Position numbers and translations under genes: made by a program. This document shows, in pieces, positions 1 through 9,064 of a stretch of 36,098 bases of DNA. The stretch is from Vicingaceae bacterium (GTDB lineage Bacteria; Bacteroidota; Bacteroidia; Flavobacteriales_E; Vicingaceae). Numbering within the stretch: position 1 is the first letter of the stretch; every line of letters begins with the position of its first letter. The stretch is taken from assembly GCA_028245195.1 (NCBI GenBank), contig JAOKCF010000016.1, positions 1 through 36,098 on the forward strand, given 5' to 3'. The notes under the pieces are model-generated. The model was not told the DNA's origin and did not search any database. It saw nothing but the letters and a program-made list of their open reading frames with translations.

Positions 1-2
1 AA

Positions 3-644
3 GATAGGGGTGTTAAAACTGCTGGGTTTTTAGTTTTGCACCAAACTACTATGCCTAGTGTTTTAATTGAAACGGGTTTTTTAACGAACAAAAATGAGGA
101 GAAGTTTCTCACTTCTGAACAAGGTCAAGATTATTTGGCATCTGCCATTTATCGCGCTTTTAAAGAGTATAAAAAAGAAGTTGAGTCTGTTTCTCAGTCT
201 ATTGTAGACGACAGTATTGAGGAAGATGCAAGGGTGGATGAACCAAAGCAAGTTGAGAAAAAAATTGAACCTGTAAAAAAGGATTCTGAAAAGGCAACAC
301 AAGAATTTAAAAAGGTTGTAGCAGAGATGCGTCAGGGGAATAGTGCTGAAGTAGTAGAAAGAACGCTTCAAGAAGGATTGTTATTTAAAATTCAGATAGC
401 TACCTCCTCAAATGAAATTGAGCCTACTCCTGTAAATTTTAATGGATTGAAAGAAGTTGAATTCTACGAGGCAGGAGGATTATTTCGATATACTTATGGC
501 TCTGAAACAACTTGGGAGGCAGCGAATGAATTACAACAGAAAGTAAAGGAAAGTGGCTATGAAGATTCTTTTGTAGTAGCCTTTCATAATGGAAGAAGGA
601 TTGCTGTTGGAGAGGCAGTAAAACTTTTAAAGGAAGATAAATAA
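3..644 (+). CDS. N-acetylmuramoyl-L-alanine amidase, C-terminal part (5' end outside window)
   Basis: The reading frame is open from the window edge, so only the C-terminal part is present. The first residues (DRGVKTAGFLVLHQTTMPSV) and the following LIETGFLTN block are the end of an Amidase_3 zinc amidase catalytic domain; the Glu of IETGF is the conserved catalytic residue. The enzyme cuts the amide bond between MurNAc and the stem peptide during cell separation. A charged Lys/Glu-rich linker follows, then a terminal region of about 90 residues starting LLFKIQIATS that looks like a SPOR-type peptidoglycan-binding fold. The TTG in the frame near base 36 lies inside the catalytic domain and is not a start. 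It is followed 13 bp later by the MCE gene and probably shares its transcript. Confidence 0.85.
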   Translation, partial: DRGVKTAGFLVLHQTTMPSVLIETGFLTNKNEEKFLTSEQGQDYLASAIYRAFKEYKKEVESVSQSIVDDSIEEDARVDEPKQVEKKIEPVKKDSEKATQEFKKVVAEMRQGNSAEVVERTLQEGLLFKIQIATSSNEIEPTPVNFNGLKEVEFYEAGGLFRYTYGSETTWEAANELQQKVKESGYEDSFVVAFHNGRRIAVGEAVKLLKEDK

Positions 645-657
645 TTAATTTAGCAAA

Positions 658-1629
658 ATGAAGATAAGTAAAGAAGTAAAGATTGGTGGGGTCATGTTGC
701 TCTGCATCTTCCTTGCTATTTGGGGTGCGAATTATTTGAAAGGCAAAAATATATTTGACAAGAGCTTCAAGTTATATGCTGTTTATGAAAATGTAGGTGG
801 ACTTGCAAGAACCAACGCTGTTATTTTTAATGGTAATAAAATTGGGCAAGTTGAAAGTGTAGAATTTTCAAAAGATTTCTCAGGTAAGTTAATAGTTCAG
901 TTCTCAATTACCGAGTCCTATATAAAAATACCTAGAGATTCTAAAGCAGAGATATTTAGTGATGGGTTCTTAGGAGGAAAAGCTATAAATCTTGCGTTTG
1001 GAACAAGCACTGAATCTGTTCAAAATCTAGATACGTTGAGATCTTCAATTGAGGCGTCTCTTCAAGATGCTGTAAACCAGCAAATAGCTCCTTTAAAAAA
1101 CAAGGCGGAAGATTTAATTGGTTCAATTGACTCAGCAATAATGACTGTAAAATCTATTTTTAATACAAAAGCACAGGCGGATATTGGTTCAAGTATTACC
1201 AACCTAAGGCAGTCTCTTGAAGTTTTTAAGAAGACAATGGAAGATGCCGATGCTTTGGTAAACGAGAATCGACAAAGCCTTTCTCGAATTTTTTCAAATG
1301 TTGAATCGATCACTCAAAATTTTGAAAACAACAATGAGAAGCTAGATCAAACACTCTCAAATTTAAAAATGATTAGTGATTCTTTAGCGGGTGCTAATTT
1401 GCAGCAAACAGTTAACAATGCGTCAATAGCAATGCAAGAAGTTGCAGAATTGATGCAAAAGGTAAATAGTGGAGAGGGCTCGCTCGGTGCATTGATGAAT
1501 AATGATACTTTGTATCAGAATTTAGAAGCTGCTGCTTATGACCTCGACCAGTTAATGCTAGATATGAGATTGAATCCTGAGCGTTACGTTCACTTTTCAA
1601 TTTTCGGTAGAAAAGATAAGAGCAAATAA
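658..1629 (+). CDS. MCE/MlaD-family lipid transport substrate-binding protein
   Basis: This 323-residue protein has one N-terminal membrane helix (about residues 8-26) followed by an MCE domain (about 36-115, with the typical VGGLARTNAVIFNGNKIGQV stretch). The rest is a long helical, coiled-coil-like region. MCE proteins form periplasmic rings or tunnels that carry phospholipids between inner and outer membranes with an MlaE/MlaF ABC transporter; no transporter subunits lie in this window. The gene follows the amidase closely and precedes the iron-sulfur gene by 24 bp, an arrangement I recall as common in Flavobacteriia. Family assignment is firm; the exact lipid cargo cannot be told. Confidence 0.85.
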   Translation: MKISKEVKIGGVMLLCIFLAIWGANYLKGKNIFDKSFKLYAVYENVGGLARTNAVIFNGNKIGQVESVEFSKDFSGKLIVQFSITESYIKIPRDSKAEIFSDGFLGGKAINLAFGTSTESVQNLDTLRSSIEASLQDAVNQQIAPLKNKAEDLIGSIDSAIMTVKSIFNTKAQADIGSSITNLRQSLEVFKKTMEDADALVNENRQSLSRIFSNVESITQNFENNNEKLDQTLSNLKMISDSLAGANLQQTVNNASIAMQEVAELMQKVNSGEGSLGALMNNDTLYQNLEAAAYDLDQLMLDMRLNPERYVHFSIFGRKDKSK

Positions 1630-1653
1630 GCTTTATTACCTAATTTTACTTTC

Positions 1654-2964
1654 ATGGGTTTAGAAAATATTTTATTTATCGTTGCATTTGCTGCAGCAGT
1701 TTTCTTATTTTCAAAAAATTTAAAGGCAATTATTCGCAACATCAACCTAGGTAAGGATTTAGATATTTCAGACAATAAGCTTGAGCGATGGAAGAAAATG
1801 ATTTTGGTTGCTATTGGTCAATCAAAGATGGTAGTAAAGCCGGTGTCAGGCTTGATGCACATCATCGTCTATGCAGGGTTCATTATCATTAATATTGAAG
1901 TTTTAGAAATAATTATTGATGGAATTTTTGGAACACATAGAGTTTTTGCTGCTCCCTTAGGTGGTCTTTATGACTTCTTAATTGGTTCTTTTGAAATACT
2001 GGCCCTTTTAGTTCTAGTAGCATGTGTTGTATTTTTTATCAGAAGAAATGCAATGACAATAAAGCGTTTCAAGATGAAGGAAATGTTAGGGTGGCCAAAA
2101 ACAGATGCGAACATCATTCTCATTGTTGAAGTGTTTTTAATGGGTGCTTTCTTAAAAATGAATGCAGCTGATCAAGTATTACAAGCTAGAGGAGTAGAAC
2201 ATTATGTAGTTGCAGGTTCTTACCCTGTTAGTCAGTTTTTGGTTCCGATTATGGAGAATTTTTCAAGTGGATACATTATATTCCTTGAAAGAGCTACATG
2301 GTGGTTTCATATTCTTGGAATATTAACTTTCTTGAATTACCTGCCATACTCAAAGCATTTTCACATTATGTTAGCTTTTCCTTCTGTGTTTTATTCTAAA
2401 CTAAAACCAAGAGCTGAGTTTGACAATATGCATTCTGTAAAGAAAGAAGTTGAAATTATGTTTGACCCAGATGCTGCTCCTGCTCAATCTGAAGGGCCTG
2501 TAGAACGATTTGGTGCTAAAGATGTTGCTGATTTAAACTGGAAGCAATTAATGGACTCATATTCTTGTACTGAATGTGGAAGGTGTTCTGAGCAATGTCC
2601 CGCAAGTCAGACAGGAAAATTACTTTCTCCACGAAAGATAATGATGGATACAAGAGACCGGTTAGAGGAAGTTGGAAAAGGGAAGGACAAAAATGGCAAA
2701 GATTTCTCTGATGGTAAATCGTTGTTGGGCGATTACATTTCTGAAGAAGAATTGTGGGCATGCACCACGTGCAATGCTTGTGTTGATGCTTGCCCTATTG
2801 AGTTAAACCCCCTATCAATAATAATGGACATGAGAAGAAGTTTAGTGATGGAAGAATCTAAAATTCCTTCTGAACTGGCAGGAATGATTACTAACATAGA
2901 AAATAATGGCGCTCCATGGCAATTTTCTCAAACCGATAGAGCAAATTGGATAAATGAAGAATAA
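1654..2964 (+). CDS. membrane-bound 4Fe-4S (heterodisulfide reductase-like) electron transfer protein
   Basis: The 436-residue protein has about five hydrophobic segments in its first 250 residues and then a soluble domain with two cysteine clusters: CTECGRCSEQCPAS (about residue 305) and CTTCNACVDACPIE (about residue 370). These are two 4Fe-4S motifs of the HdrC/GlpC ferredoxin type. The layout suggests a membrane subunit moving electrons between the quinone pool and a soluble partner. That partner is probably the CCG-domain protein encoded two genes downstream. The ATG of the next gene overlaps its last 11 bases, which indicates translational coupling. The substrate is unknown. Confidence 0.8.
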   Translation: MGLENILFIVAFAAAVFLFSKNLKAIIRNINLGKDLDISDNKLERWKKMILVAIGQSKMVVKPVSGLMHIIVYAGFIIINIEVLEIIIDGIFGTHRVFAAPLGGLYDFLIGSFEILALLVLVACVVFFIRRNAMTIKRFKMKEMLGWPKTDANIILIVEVFLMGAFLKMNAADQVLQARGVEHYVVAGSYPVSQFLVPIMENFSSGYIIFLERATWWFHILGILTFLNYLPYSKHFHIMLAFPSVFYSKLKPRAEFDNMHSVKKEVEIMFDPDAAPAQSEGPVERFGAKDVADLNWKQLMDSYSCTECGRCSEQCPASQTGKLLSPRKIMMDTRDRLEEVGKGKDKNGKDFSDGKSLLGDYISEEELWACTTCNACVDACPIELNPLSIIMDMRRSLVMEESKIPSELAGMITNIENNGAPWQFSQTDRANWINEE

Positions 2965-3385
2965 AAAAGAATTTAAGCTCGAAACAGTTAAGCAAAATGG
3001 TCATTTAATAAGTCCGGTGTTAGCAGATGACCGAAAAAATTATTTGATTGATATCGATGGAACCATTTGTGACGATATTCCAAATGAGGAGCCAGAACGA
3101 ATGGCAACAGCTGAGTTATATCCTGATGCACTAGAGACAACCAATAAGTGGTTTGATGAAGGGCATGTGATTACCTATTTTACTTCAAGAACAGAAGAAC
3201 ATAGGGAGGTTACAGAAAAGTGGTTGAATGAAAATGGATTTAAGTATCATGCTCTTTTAATGGGCAAGCCACGAGGAGGTAACTATCATTGGATTGACAA
3301 TCATTTGGTGAAGGCAACTCGATTTAATGGAAAGTTTACGGACTTAGTAAAGAAAGAAAAAACAATTGAAGTTTTTGAAAGATAG
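2954..3385 (+). CDS. small HAD-superfamily phosphatase-like protein
   Basis: A 143-residue protein with the HAD motif I LIDIDGTICDD (nucleophile and acid/base Asp pair), motif II as TYFTSR, and a C-terminal KPRGGNYHWIDNH segment carrying the late acidic residue. It is a compact HAD hydrolase without an obvious cap domain. Homologues are often labelled phosphoheptose isomerase in databases, which the sequence does not support. It is sandwiched between two iron-sulfur genes, overlapping the first and 6 bp from the second, so it is co-translated with them. The substrate is unknown. Confidence 0.75.
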   Translation: MKNKKEFKLETVKQNGHLISPVLADDRKNYLIDIDGTICDDIPNEEPERMATAELYPDALETTNKWFDEGHVITYFTSRTEEHREVTEKWLNENGFKYHALLMGKPRGGNYHWIDNHLVKATRFNGKFTDLVKKEKTIEVFER

Positions 3386-3391
3386 AAAATT

Positions 3392-4183
3392 ATGAGCAGT
3401 ACTTTAAACGTAAATACAATGGCCGAATTAATGGCCAAAGGAGAGAAGCCTGAGGTTTTGTTTTGGGTAGGTTGTGCCGGTAGTTTTGACGATCGAGCGA
3501 AGAAGATTACTCGGGCTTTTGTGAAAATATTGAATAGTGTTGGAGTAAATTTTGCGATTCTAGGTACGGAAGAAAGTTGTACAGGAGATCCTGCAAAACG
3601 AGCTGGAAATGAATTCTTATTTCAGATGCAGGCCATGACTAATATTCAGGTTATGAATGCTTATGAGGTTAAAAAGATTGTGACTACTTGTCCGCATTGT
3701 TTCAATACGCTGAAGAATGAATACCCCGGGTTAGGAGGTGATTATGAGGTGCTTCATCATTCTCAGTTTCTTCAGAAGTTGATGGAAGAAGGGAAATTGA
3801 AGATTGAAGGAGGCGAATTTAAAGGCAAGAAAATTTCATTTCATGATCCATGTTATTTAGGCAGAGGAAATGGAGAGTATGAGGCACCTAGAGCTTTATT
3901 AGAACAGTTGGATGCCGAATTGGTAGAATTAAAAAGATGCAAATCTAAGGGACTTTGCTGCGGAGCAGGAGGTGCACAAATGTTTAAAGAAGCAGAGCCA
4001 GGTGCCAAAGAAGTGAATATTGAAAGAATGGAAGACGTGGTGGAAGCCAGTCTTAATATTGTTGCAGTTGGTTGTCCATTTTGCATGACGATGATGACCG
4101 ATGGAGTAAAGAATAAAGAAAAAGAAGAAACCTTAAAAGTTTACGACTTAGCTGAATTGATAGCAGAAGGGAATGGGCTTTAA
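3392..4183 (+). CDS. (Fe-S)-binding protein with two CCG domains (HdrB/LutA type)
   Basis: This 263-residue soluble protein has two cysteine-rich CCG domains. The first includes WVGCAGSFD, CTGDPAKR and CPHCFNTLKNEY; the second includes HDPCYLGR, CCGAGGAQM and GCPFCMTMM. In HdrB-like proteins these cysteines bind a non-cubane iron-sulfur centre that handles thiol/disulfide or hydride chemistry. Its operon partner is the membrane 4Fe-4S protein upstream. Together they probably form a small quinone-linked redox complex (inference). An intrinsic terminator follows about 50 bp after the stop. Confidence 0.85.
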   Translation: MSSTLNVNTMAELMAKGEKPEVLFWVGCAGSFDDRAKKITRAFVKILNSVGVNFAILGTEESCTGDPAKRAGNEFLFQMQAMTNIQVMNAYEVKKIVTTCPHCFNTLKNEYPGLGGDYEVLHHSQFLQKLMEEGKLKIEGGEFKGKKISFHDPCYLGRGNGEYEAPRALLEQLDAELVELKRCKSKGLCCGAGGAQMFKEAEPGAKEVNIERMEDVVEASLNIVAVGCPFCMTMMTDGVKNKEKEETLKVYDLAELIAEGNGL

Positions 4184-4187
4184 TTCT

Positions 4188-4210
4188 TTGTCATACTGAG
4201 CGTAGTCGAA
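4188..4210. repeat. short interspersed repeat (GTCATACTGAGCG family), copy 1
   Basis: The sequence TCATACTGAGCGTAGTCGAA lies directly after the stop of the CCG protein. A second, slightly different copy is at 13,322-13,346. The motif is the kind of short intergenic repeat I recall as frequent in Bacteroidota chromosomes. Confidence 0.6.
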
Positions 4211-4232
4211 TTAGAAAAATTTTTGAATTACT

Positions 4233-4262
4233 AAAAAGGGAATCTAAGGCTTTCCTTTTTTT
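4233..4262 (+). terminator. intrinsic terminator after the Fe-S operon
   Basis: The arms AAAAAGGGAA and TTTCCTTTTT pair (one G-T) around an 8-base loop and run into a T tract. This closes the five-gene operon that begins with the amidase. Confidence 0.7.
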
Positions 4263-4297
4263 ATACAATAGATTAGAATTAAGAGTCGCATCATTCA

Positions 4298-4306
4298 TTA
4301 CCTTTG
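4298..4306 (+). promoter_or_regulatory. Bacteroidota -7 promoter element
   Basis: TTACCTTTG matches the Bacteroidota primary sigma -7 consensus TAnnTTTG exactly and lies 16 bp upstream of the ATG at 4322. It also argues against using the TTG inside it as a start codon. Confidence 0.5.
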
Positions 4307-4321
4307 AAAAAAGTCGAAAGA

Positions 4322-4804
4322 ATGAACTATCAAGAATTAGCATGTCATAGTAGAGTTTGGATATATCAGGCTGATCGGAAATTGACTAAAGTCGAAGTGG
4401 GAGATATAAGATCCTATGGCGCTAAATTTATTGATCAATGGGCTGCTCACGGTTCTGATTTGCAAGCGGCTTTTGAGGTGTTTTATAATCAGTTTATTGT
4501 GCTTTTTGCAGATGAATCTCAAGTGAAAGCATCTGGTTGTTCCATTGATTCATCAGTTCGCTTTATTAAAGACATTGAGCAGCTTTACCAATTGGATTTA
4601 TTCAACCGTTTAAATTTGACCTATAAGGATGATTCAGAGATTAAGATGTTAGTGATGGCGGATTTTCAAAAAGCGTTAGAGGAAGGAGTATTAAATGAAG
4701 AAACTACTGTTTTTAACAACTTGATTGAGACGAAAGAGGATTTTGTTTCGAAATGGGAGGTTCCGGTAAAGAGTAGTTGGCATGTGAATTTAATCACGAA
4801 TTAA
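4322..4804 (+). CDS. conserved Bacteroidota protein of unknown function (often mislabelled ABC transporter ATPase)
   Basis: 160 residues from the ATG at 4322, beginning MNYQELACHSRVWIYQADRK. No Walker A or ABC signature motif is present, so the ATPase label given to homologues is not supported. The protein looks soluble and mainly helical. A longer frame with a TTG at 4304 exists, but that TTG is part of a good promoter -7 element, and the family begins near the SRVWIYQ block. The gene ends 4 bp before the thioesterase ATG, so the two are coupled. Function unknown. Confidence 0.7.
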   Translation: MNYQELACHSRVWIYQADRKLTKVEVGDIRSYGAKFIDQWAAHGSDLQAAFEVFYNQFIVLFADESQVKASGCSIDSSVRFIKDIEQLYQLDLFNRLNLTYKDDSEIKMLVMADFQKALEEGVLNEETTVFNNLIETKEDFVSKWEVPVKSSWHVNLITN

Positions 4805-4808
4805 AAGT

Positions 4809-5225
4809 ATGGAAAAGGCTCAAAAAGTATTCGAATCCATGATGGAGAATGACTTCTGTTCTCAATGGTTGGGGATAAAACCAATTTTAATTGAAAAGGG
4901 GCATTGCATTTTGCAAATGGAAGTTAGAAAAGAAATGCTGAACGGTTTTGGAACCTTACATGGTGGGATGGCATATTCATTGGCGGACTCTGCATTAGCA
5001 TTTGCTTCTAACTCATATGGCCGAATTTCACCCTTGATAAACGGGAATATGACTTATTCTAAATCGGCAAAGATTGGGGATGTTCTCAAAGCTGAAGCTA
5101 AGGTAATCTCCTTGGGGAATAAAAAAGCCGACACAGATGTCGTGATTACGTGCGAAGGACAGGAAGAGCCATTCTACTTTTTTAGAGGAACTGTATATCG
5201 AACTTCGAAGGAGCATGCGGTTTAA
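4809..5225 (+). CDS. paaI: PaaI-family hotdog-fold acyl-CoA thioesterase
   Basis: A 138-residue single hotdog-domain protein. The segment GFGTLHGGMAYSLADSALAF is the PaaI/4HBT active-site helix region (HGG followed by the catalytic Asp). PaaI hydrolyses hydroxylated phenylacetyl-CoA and related CoA esters, releasing CoA from dead-end intermediates of aerobic phenylacetate degradation. Its position just before thiolase, paaZ and paaY supports that role, though hotdog thioesterases are hard to assign by substrate. Confidence 0.8.
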   Translation: MEKAQKVFESMMENDFCSQWLGIKPILIEKGHCILQMEVRKEMLNGFGTLHGGMAYSLADSALAFASNSYGRISPLINGNMTYSKSAKIGDVLKAEAKVISLGNKKADTDVVITCEGQEEPFYFFRGTVYRTSKEHAV

Positions 5226-5338
5226 TTATGATACTTAATTCTGTTTATTATCATTGGGTAAAAACGCAAATTATTGGTAATCTGCAATTCCCAGATTCGT
5301 AATTCTTATCTTACCTTTAACCTTCCAAATAATACCAC

Positions 5339-6550
5339 ATGAAAGAAGCATATATAATAGACGGAATAAGGACCCCAATTGGACGATTTACAGGCACTTT
5401 GTCTCCGGTAAGAACGGATGATTTAGGAGCCTTGGTAATTAAAGAAATTGTAAAAAGAAATCCATCAATTCCTGCTGAAGCATACGATGATGTTATCATG
5501 GGAAATGCAAATCAGGCTGGGGAAGATAATAGAAACGTTGCCAGAATGTGTTCATTATTGGCAGGGTTACCTTGGTCAGTTCCTGGCGAAACGTTGAATC
5601 GATTATGTTCTTCCGGAATGTCAGCAATTGTTCATGCGAATAGAGCGATAAAAGCTGGCGAAGGTGATGTTTTTATTGCCGGTGGGGTAGAACACATGAC
5701 TAGAGGACCTTGGGTGATTTCAAAAACGTCAACTCCGTTTGGGAGAGATGCTGAAATGCATGATTCTAGTTTTGGTTGGAGGTTTGTGAATAAGAAAATG
5801 AAGGATCTATATGGCACAGATGCCATGGGTGAGACAGCAGAAAATCTGGTAGATCGTTTTGGGATTAGTCGAGAAGATCAGGATAAGTTTTCAGCTTGGT
5901 CGCAGCAGAAAGCTTCAGCGGCACAAGAAAATGGCAGATTGGCTGAAGAGATAGTTTCTGTAGAAATTCCACAGCGAAAGAAAGATCCAATCGTTTTTAG
6001 CAAAGATGAATTTGTAAGAGCAGGAACCACCGTTGAAGGTTTATCTAAACTAAGACCAGCTTTTAGAAAAGAAGGTGGCACTGTAACGGCCGGAAATGCA
6101 TCAGGATTAAATGATGGTGCTGCGGCAACCATTATCGCTTCTGAAGATGCAGTGAAGAAATACAACTTGAAACCAATGGCTCGTATTGTAAGTTCAGCTG
6201 TTGTTGGTGTAGAGCCTAGAATTATGGGGATTGGTCCGGTAGGTGCAACTAAATTGGCTTTAAAAAGAGCAGGTTTAACGCTGGAGGATATGGATATTAT
6301 GGAATTTAATGAAGCATTTGCTGCCCAAGCTTTGGCTTGTACGAGAGAGCTTGGTTTGGCAGACGATGATGCGAGAATTAACCCAAATGGAGGAGCAATT
6401 GCAATTGGCCATCCATTAGGAGTTACAGGAACTCGTATTCTTCATACAGCAGCAATTCAGCTTCAGAAAACAGGAAAACGCTATGCGCTTGCAGCCATGT
6501 GTGTTGGAGTAGGACAGGGCTATGCTACCATTATAGAAAGAGTTAATTAG
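5339..6550 (+). CDS. paaJ: acetyl-CoA C-acyltransferase, PaaJ/PcaF type (3-oxoadipyl-CoA thiolase)
   Basis: 403 residues with a complete thiolase fold: nucleophilic Cys90 in TLNRLCSSGMSA, NEAFAAQ, GGAIAIGHPLGVTGTR (catalytic His) and the final MCVGVGQG Cys. N-terminal features such as MKEAYIIDGIRTPIGRF are closest to beta-ketoadipyl-CoA thiolases. In the phenylacetate route it would cleave 3-oxo-5,6-dehydrosuberyl-CoA and 3-oxoadipyl-CoA. It lies 113 bp after paaI and 24 bp before paaZ, so it is probably cotranscribed with paaZ. A general fatty-acid thiolase is possible but less likely in this context. Confidence 0.85.
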   Translation: MKEAYIIDGIRTPIGRFTGTLSPVRTDDLGALVIKEIVKRNPSIPAEAYDDVIMGNANQAGEDNRNVARMCSLLAGLPWSVPGETLNRLCSSGMSAIVHANRAIKAGEGDVFIAGGVEHMTRGPWVISKTSTPFGRDAEMHDSSFGWRFVNKKMKDLYGTDAMGETAENLVDRFGISREDQDKFSAWSQQKASAAQENGRLAEEIVSVEIPQRKKDPIVFSKDEFVRAGTTVEGLSKLRPAFRKEGGTVTAGNASGLNDGAAATIIASEDAVKKYNLKPMARIVSSAVVGVEPRIMGIGPVGATKLALKRAGLTLEDMDIMEFNEAFAAQALACTRELGLADDDARINPNGGAIAIGHPLGVTGTRILHTAAIQLQKTGKRYALAAMCVGVGQGYATIIERVN

Positions 6551-6574
6551 AGATTCGACATAAGTAAATACAAT

Positions 6575-9064
6575 ATGAAATTAGAAAACTACATACAAGG
6601 AAGTTGGGTAACAGGAGATGGAGATGGAATCCCATTAATCAATGCGGTGAATGGAGAAGAAGTGGCTGTGGCAACCACCCAAGGTTTTGATTTTAAAGAA
6701 ATATTAGCTTACGGAAGAGCTGTGGGAAATCCTGCGTTAAGAAAAATGACCTTTCAGGAACGTGGCATGATGCTGAAGAATTTGGGACTTTATTTAATGA
6801 AGCACAAAGCTAAGTTTTATAAAATCTCATACAAAACTGGAGCTACCAAAGTAGATTCTTGGATTGATATTGAAGGTGGATTTGGTAACCTATTTGCCAA
6901 CGCTTCATTGAGGAAAGAATTCCCAAACAGACCTTACCATGTGGAAGGAGATGGGATTGACTTGTCGAGAGGAGGTCAATTTATGGGCCATCATATAATG
7001 GTTCCTAAAAGAGGGGTTGCAGTTCATATTAACGCATTTAATTTTCCGGTTTGGGGTATGCTAGAAAAGTGTGCGGTGAACTGGATGGCAGGCGTTCCTG
7101 CTGTGGTGAAACCTGCTACAAATACGTCCTTCTTAACCGAAGCAGTAGTAAAAGAAATAATTGCATCTAACATATTGCCAGAAGGAGCATTGCAATTGAT
7201 CTGTGGATCGGCTAGAACCATTTTAGATCACGTAGAATCTCAGGATGTAGTGACGTTCACCGGTTCTGCTACTACCGGTCGAATGTTAAAAGCGAATCCG
7301 CGAATCATCAATGAAGCGGTGCCCTTTAACATGGAGGCAGATTCTTTGAATTGTTCAGTTCTAGGGTTGGATGCTGCTCCCGGTACGCCCGAATTTAAAC
7401 TGTTTATTAAAGGCGTTAAAGCTGAAATGACAGTAAAGTGTGGACAGAAATGTACTGCTATTCGACGAATTATGGTTCCTGAGAACTATGTGGAGGATGT
7501 GCAAATCGCTTTGGGAAAAGAACTAGGAAGAACTAACATTGGTGACCCTTCATTAAAAGAAACAAGGATGGGAGCTTTGGTCAGCAAAGACCAAGTGCAA
7601 GAAGTAAAAGAAAGAGTAGCAGAATTGAATCAGACTGCTGAGATTGTTTACGGAAGTTTGGATCAAGTTGAAGTGAATGGAGCAGATGCATCAAAAGGAG
7701 CATTTTTGAGTCCAATTCTATTGGTTGAGAAAGAGCCATTTAAGAACATGGCGGTTCACAATGTGGAAGCATTTGGGCCCGTGAGTACCATTATGCCATA
7801 TTCTGCAACTGCAGAGGCTGTTGAACTTTCGCATTTAGGGATGGGTTCCTTAGTAGCCTCCATAGTAACGGGAGACGATAAAATTGCAACAGAATTTACG
7901 GTTGAAGCGGCCACACATCATGGAAGGATATTGGTTCTAAATCAAGATTCTGCAAAGCAAAGTACGGGTCACGGTTCTCCCTTGCCAACCTTAACACACG
8001 GTGGTCCTGGAAGAGCTGGCGGTGGCGAAGAAATGGGCGGTATGCGAGGCGTAAAACACTACTTGCAGCGTTGTGCTATTCAAGGTTCGCCAACAACAAT
8101 TACAGAAATTACAGGGATTTTCCAGCCAGGAGCAGAGTACAAAGAGGCTCCGCAACATCCTTTCAAATATCATTTTGAAGACATTGAAGCAGGAATGTCA
8201 CTTAAAACGCACAAACGAACCATGATGGATTCAGAGATAGCCAATTTCGCGAATCTTTCTTGGGATCATTTTTATGCGCATACAGATATAACTTCACTGA
8301 ACCATACCATTTTTGAAAAAAGAGCCGCGCACGGATATTTCATTCTTTCTGCTGCAGCTGGTTTATTTGTGTATCCAAATAAAGGACCGGTTGCTGCAAA
8401 TTATGGCTTAGATACTTGTCGTTTTATGCGTCCTATTTATCATGGTGACACCATTTATGTTCGTTTAACTTGTCAAGAAAAGAGAGATAAAGATGTTCGA
8501 GGTCAGCAATTTCCTTCGGGGGTTGTAAAATGGTTTGTTGAGGTGTTTGATCAAGATGATGAGAAAGTAGCCATTGCAACTGTGTTAACCATGGTGGCGA
8601 AGAAAAGTCCTTTTCAAGAAATTAATAGAGACAATGTGGAAGGTTATTTAGCAAAGTTAACTGAGCAATCAACGGCGAAGTGGGGAATAATGACACCACA
8701 GCACATGGTTGAGCATATAACGCATGGGCTAGAATCAGCAGTGAACAAGATTAAGTTAGACGTTCATACTCCGGAAGAACATCTAGAGAAATATACCGAC
8801 AGTTTGTATAACTACTATTCATTTCCGAAGAACAGTAAGACACCTGTTTTGGAAGATGGGGTGTTGGCAGATTTAAGTTGCACAGACTTGAGCGAAGCAA
8901 AAAATAATTTTTTGGAAGCGTTTGACGCATTTGAATTGTATTATAAAGAAAATCCCGAAGCTGCAGCAAACAATGCCGTATTCGGTGCGCTTGATAAAGA
9001 TCTTTGGGACTTGATGAATCGTAAACATTTTAACCATCATTTTGAGCAATTTTCTTTGATTTAA
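6575..9064 (+). CDS. paaZ: PaaZ bifunctional oxepin-CoA hydrolase / aldehyde dehydrogenase with an extra C-terminal DinB/DUF1569-like domain
   Basis: PaaZ opens the oxepin-CoA ring and oxidises the resulting semialdehyde in phenylacetate degradation. Residues 1-515 are an aldehyde dehydrogenase with catalytic Glu254 (NMEADS) and Cys293 (GQKCTAIRR). Residues about 530-680 are a MaoC-like hydratase with Asp564 and His569 (SWDHFYAHTD), matching the positions known in E. coli PaaZ within three residues. The E. coli protein ends there at 681 residues; this one continues to 829. The added part has WGIMTPQHMVEHITHG near 703-718 and RKHFNHHFEQF near 817-827, which resembles the DUF1569/DinB-like fold with possible metal-binding histidines. 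The 3' end is covered by a long palindrome. Confidence 0.9.
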   Translation: MKLENYIQGSWVTGDGDGIPLINAVNGEEVAVATTQGFDFKEILAYGRAVGNPALRKMTFQERGMMLKNLGLYLMKHKAKFYKISYKTGATKVDSWIDIEGGFGNLFANASLRKEFPNRPYHVEGDGIDLSRGGQFMGHHIMVPKRGVAVHINAFNFPVWGMLEKCAVNWMAGVPAVVKPATNTSFLTEAVVKEIIASNILPEGALQLICGSARTILDHVESQDVVTFTGSATTGRMLKANPRIINEAVPFNMEADSLNCSVLGLDAAPGTPEFKLFIKGVKAEMTVKCGQKCTAIRRIMVPENYVEDVQIALGKELGRTNIGDPSLKETRMGALVSKDQVQEVKERVAELNQTAEIVYGSLDQVEVNGADASKGAFLSPILLVEKEPFKNMAVHNVEAFGPVSTIMPYSATAEAVELSHLGMGSLVASIVTGDDKIATEFTVEAATHHGRILVLNQDSAKQSTGHGSPLPTLTHGGPGRAGGGEEMGGMRGVKHYLQRCAIQGSPTTITEITGIFQPGAEYKEAPQHPFKYHFEDIEAGMSLKTHKRTMMDSEIANFANLSWDHFYAHTDITSLNHTIFEKRAAHGYFILSAAAGLFVYPNKGPVAANYGLDTCRFMRPIYHGDTIYVRLTCQEKRDKDVRGQQFPSGVVKWFVEVFDQDDEKVAIATVLTMVAKKSPFQEINRDNVEGYLAKLTEQSTAKWGIMTPQHMVEHITHGLESAVNKIKLDVHTPEEHLEKYTDSLYNYYSFPKNSKTPVLEDGVLADLSCTDLSEAKNNFLEAFDAFELYYKENPEAAANNAVFGALDKDLWDLMNRKHFNHHFEQFSLI

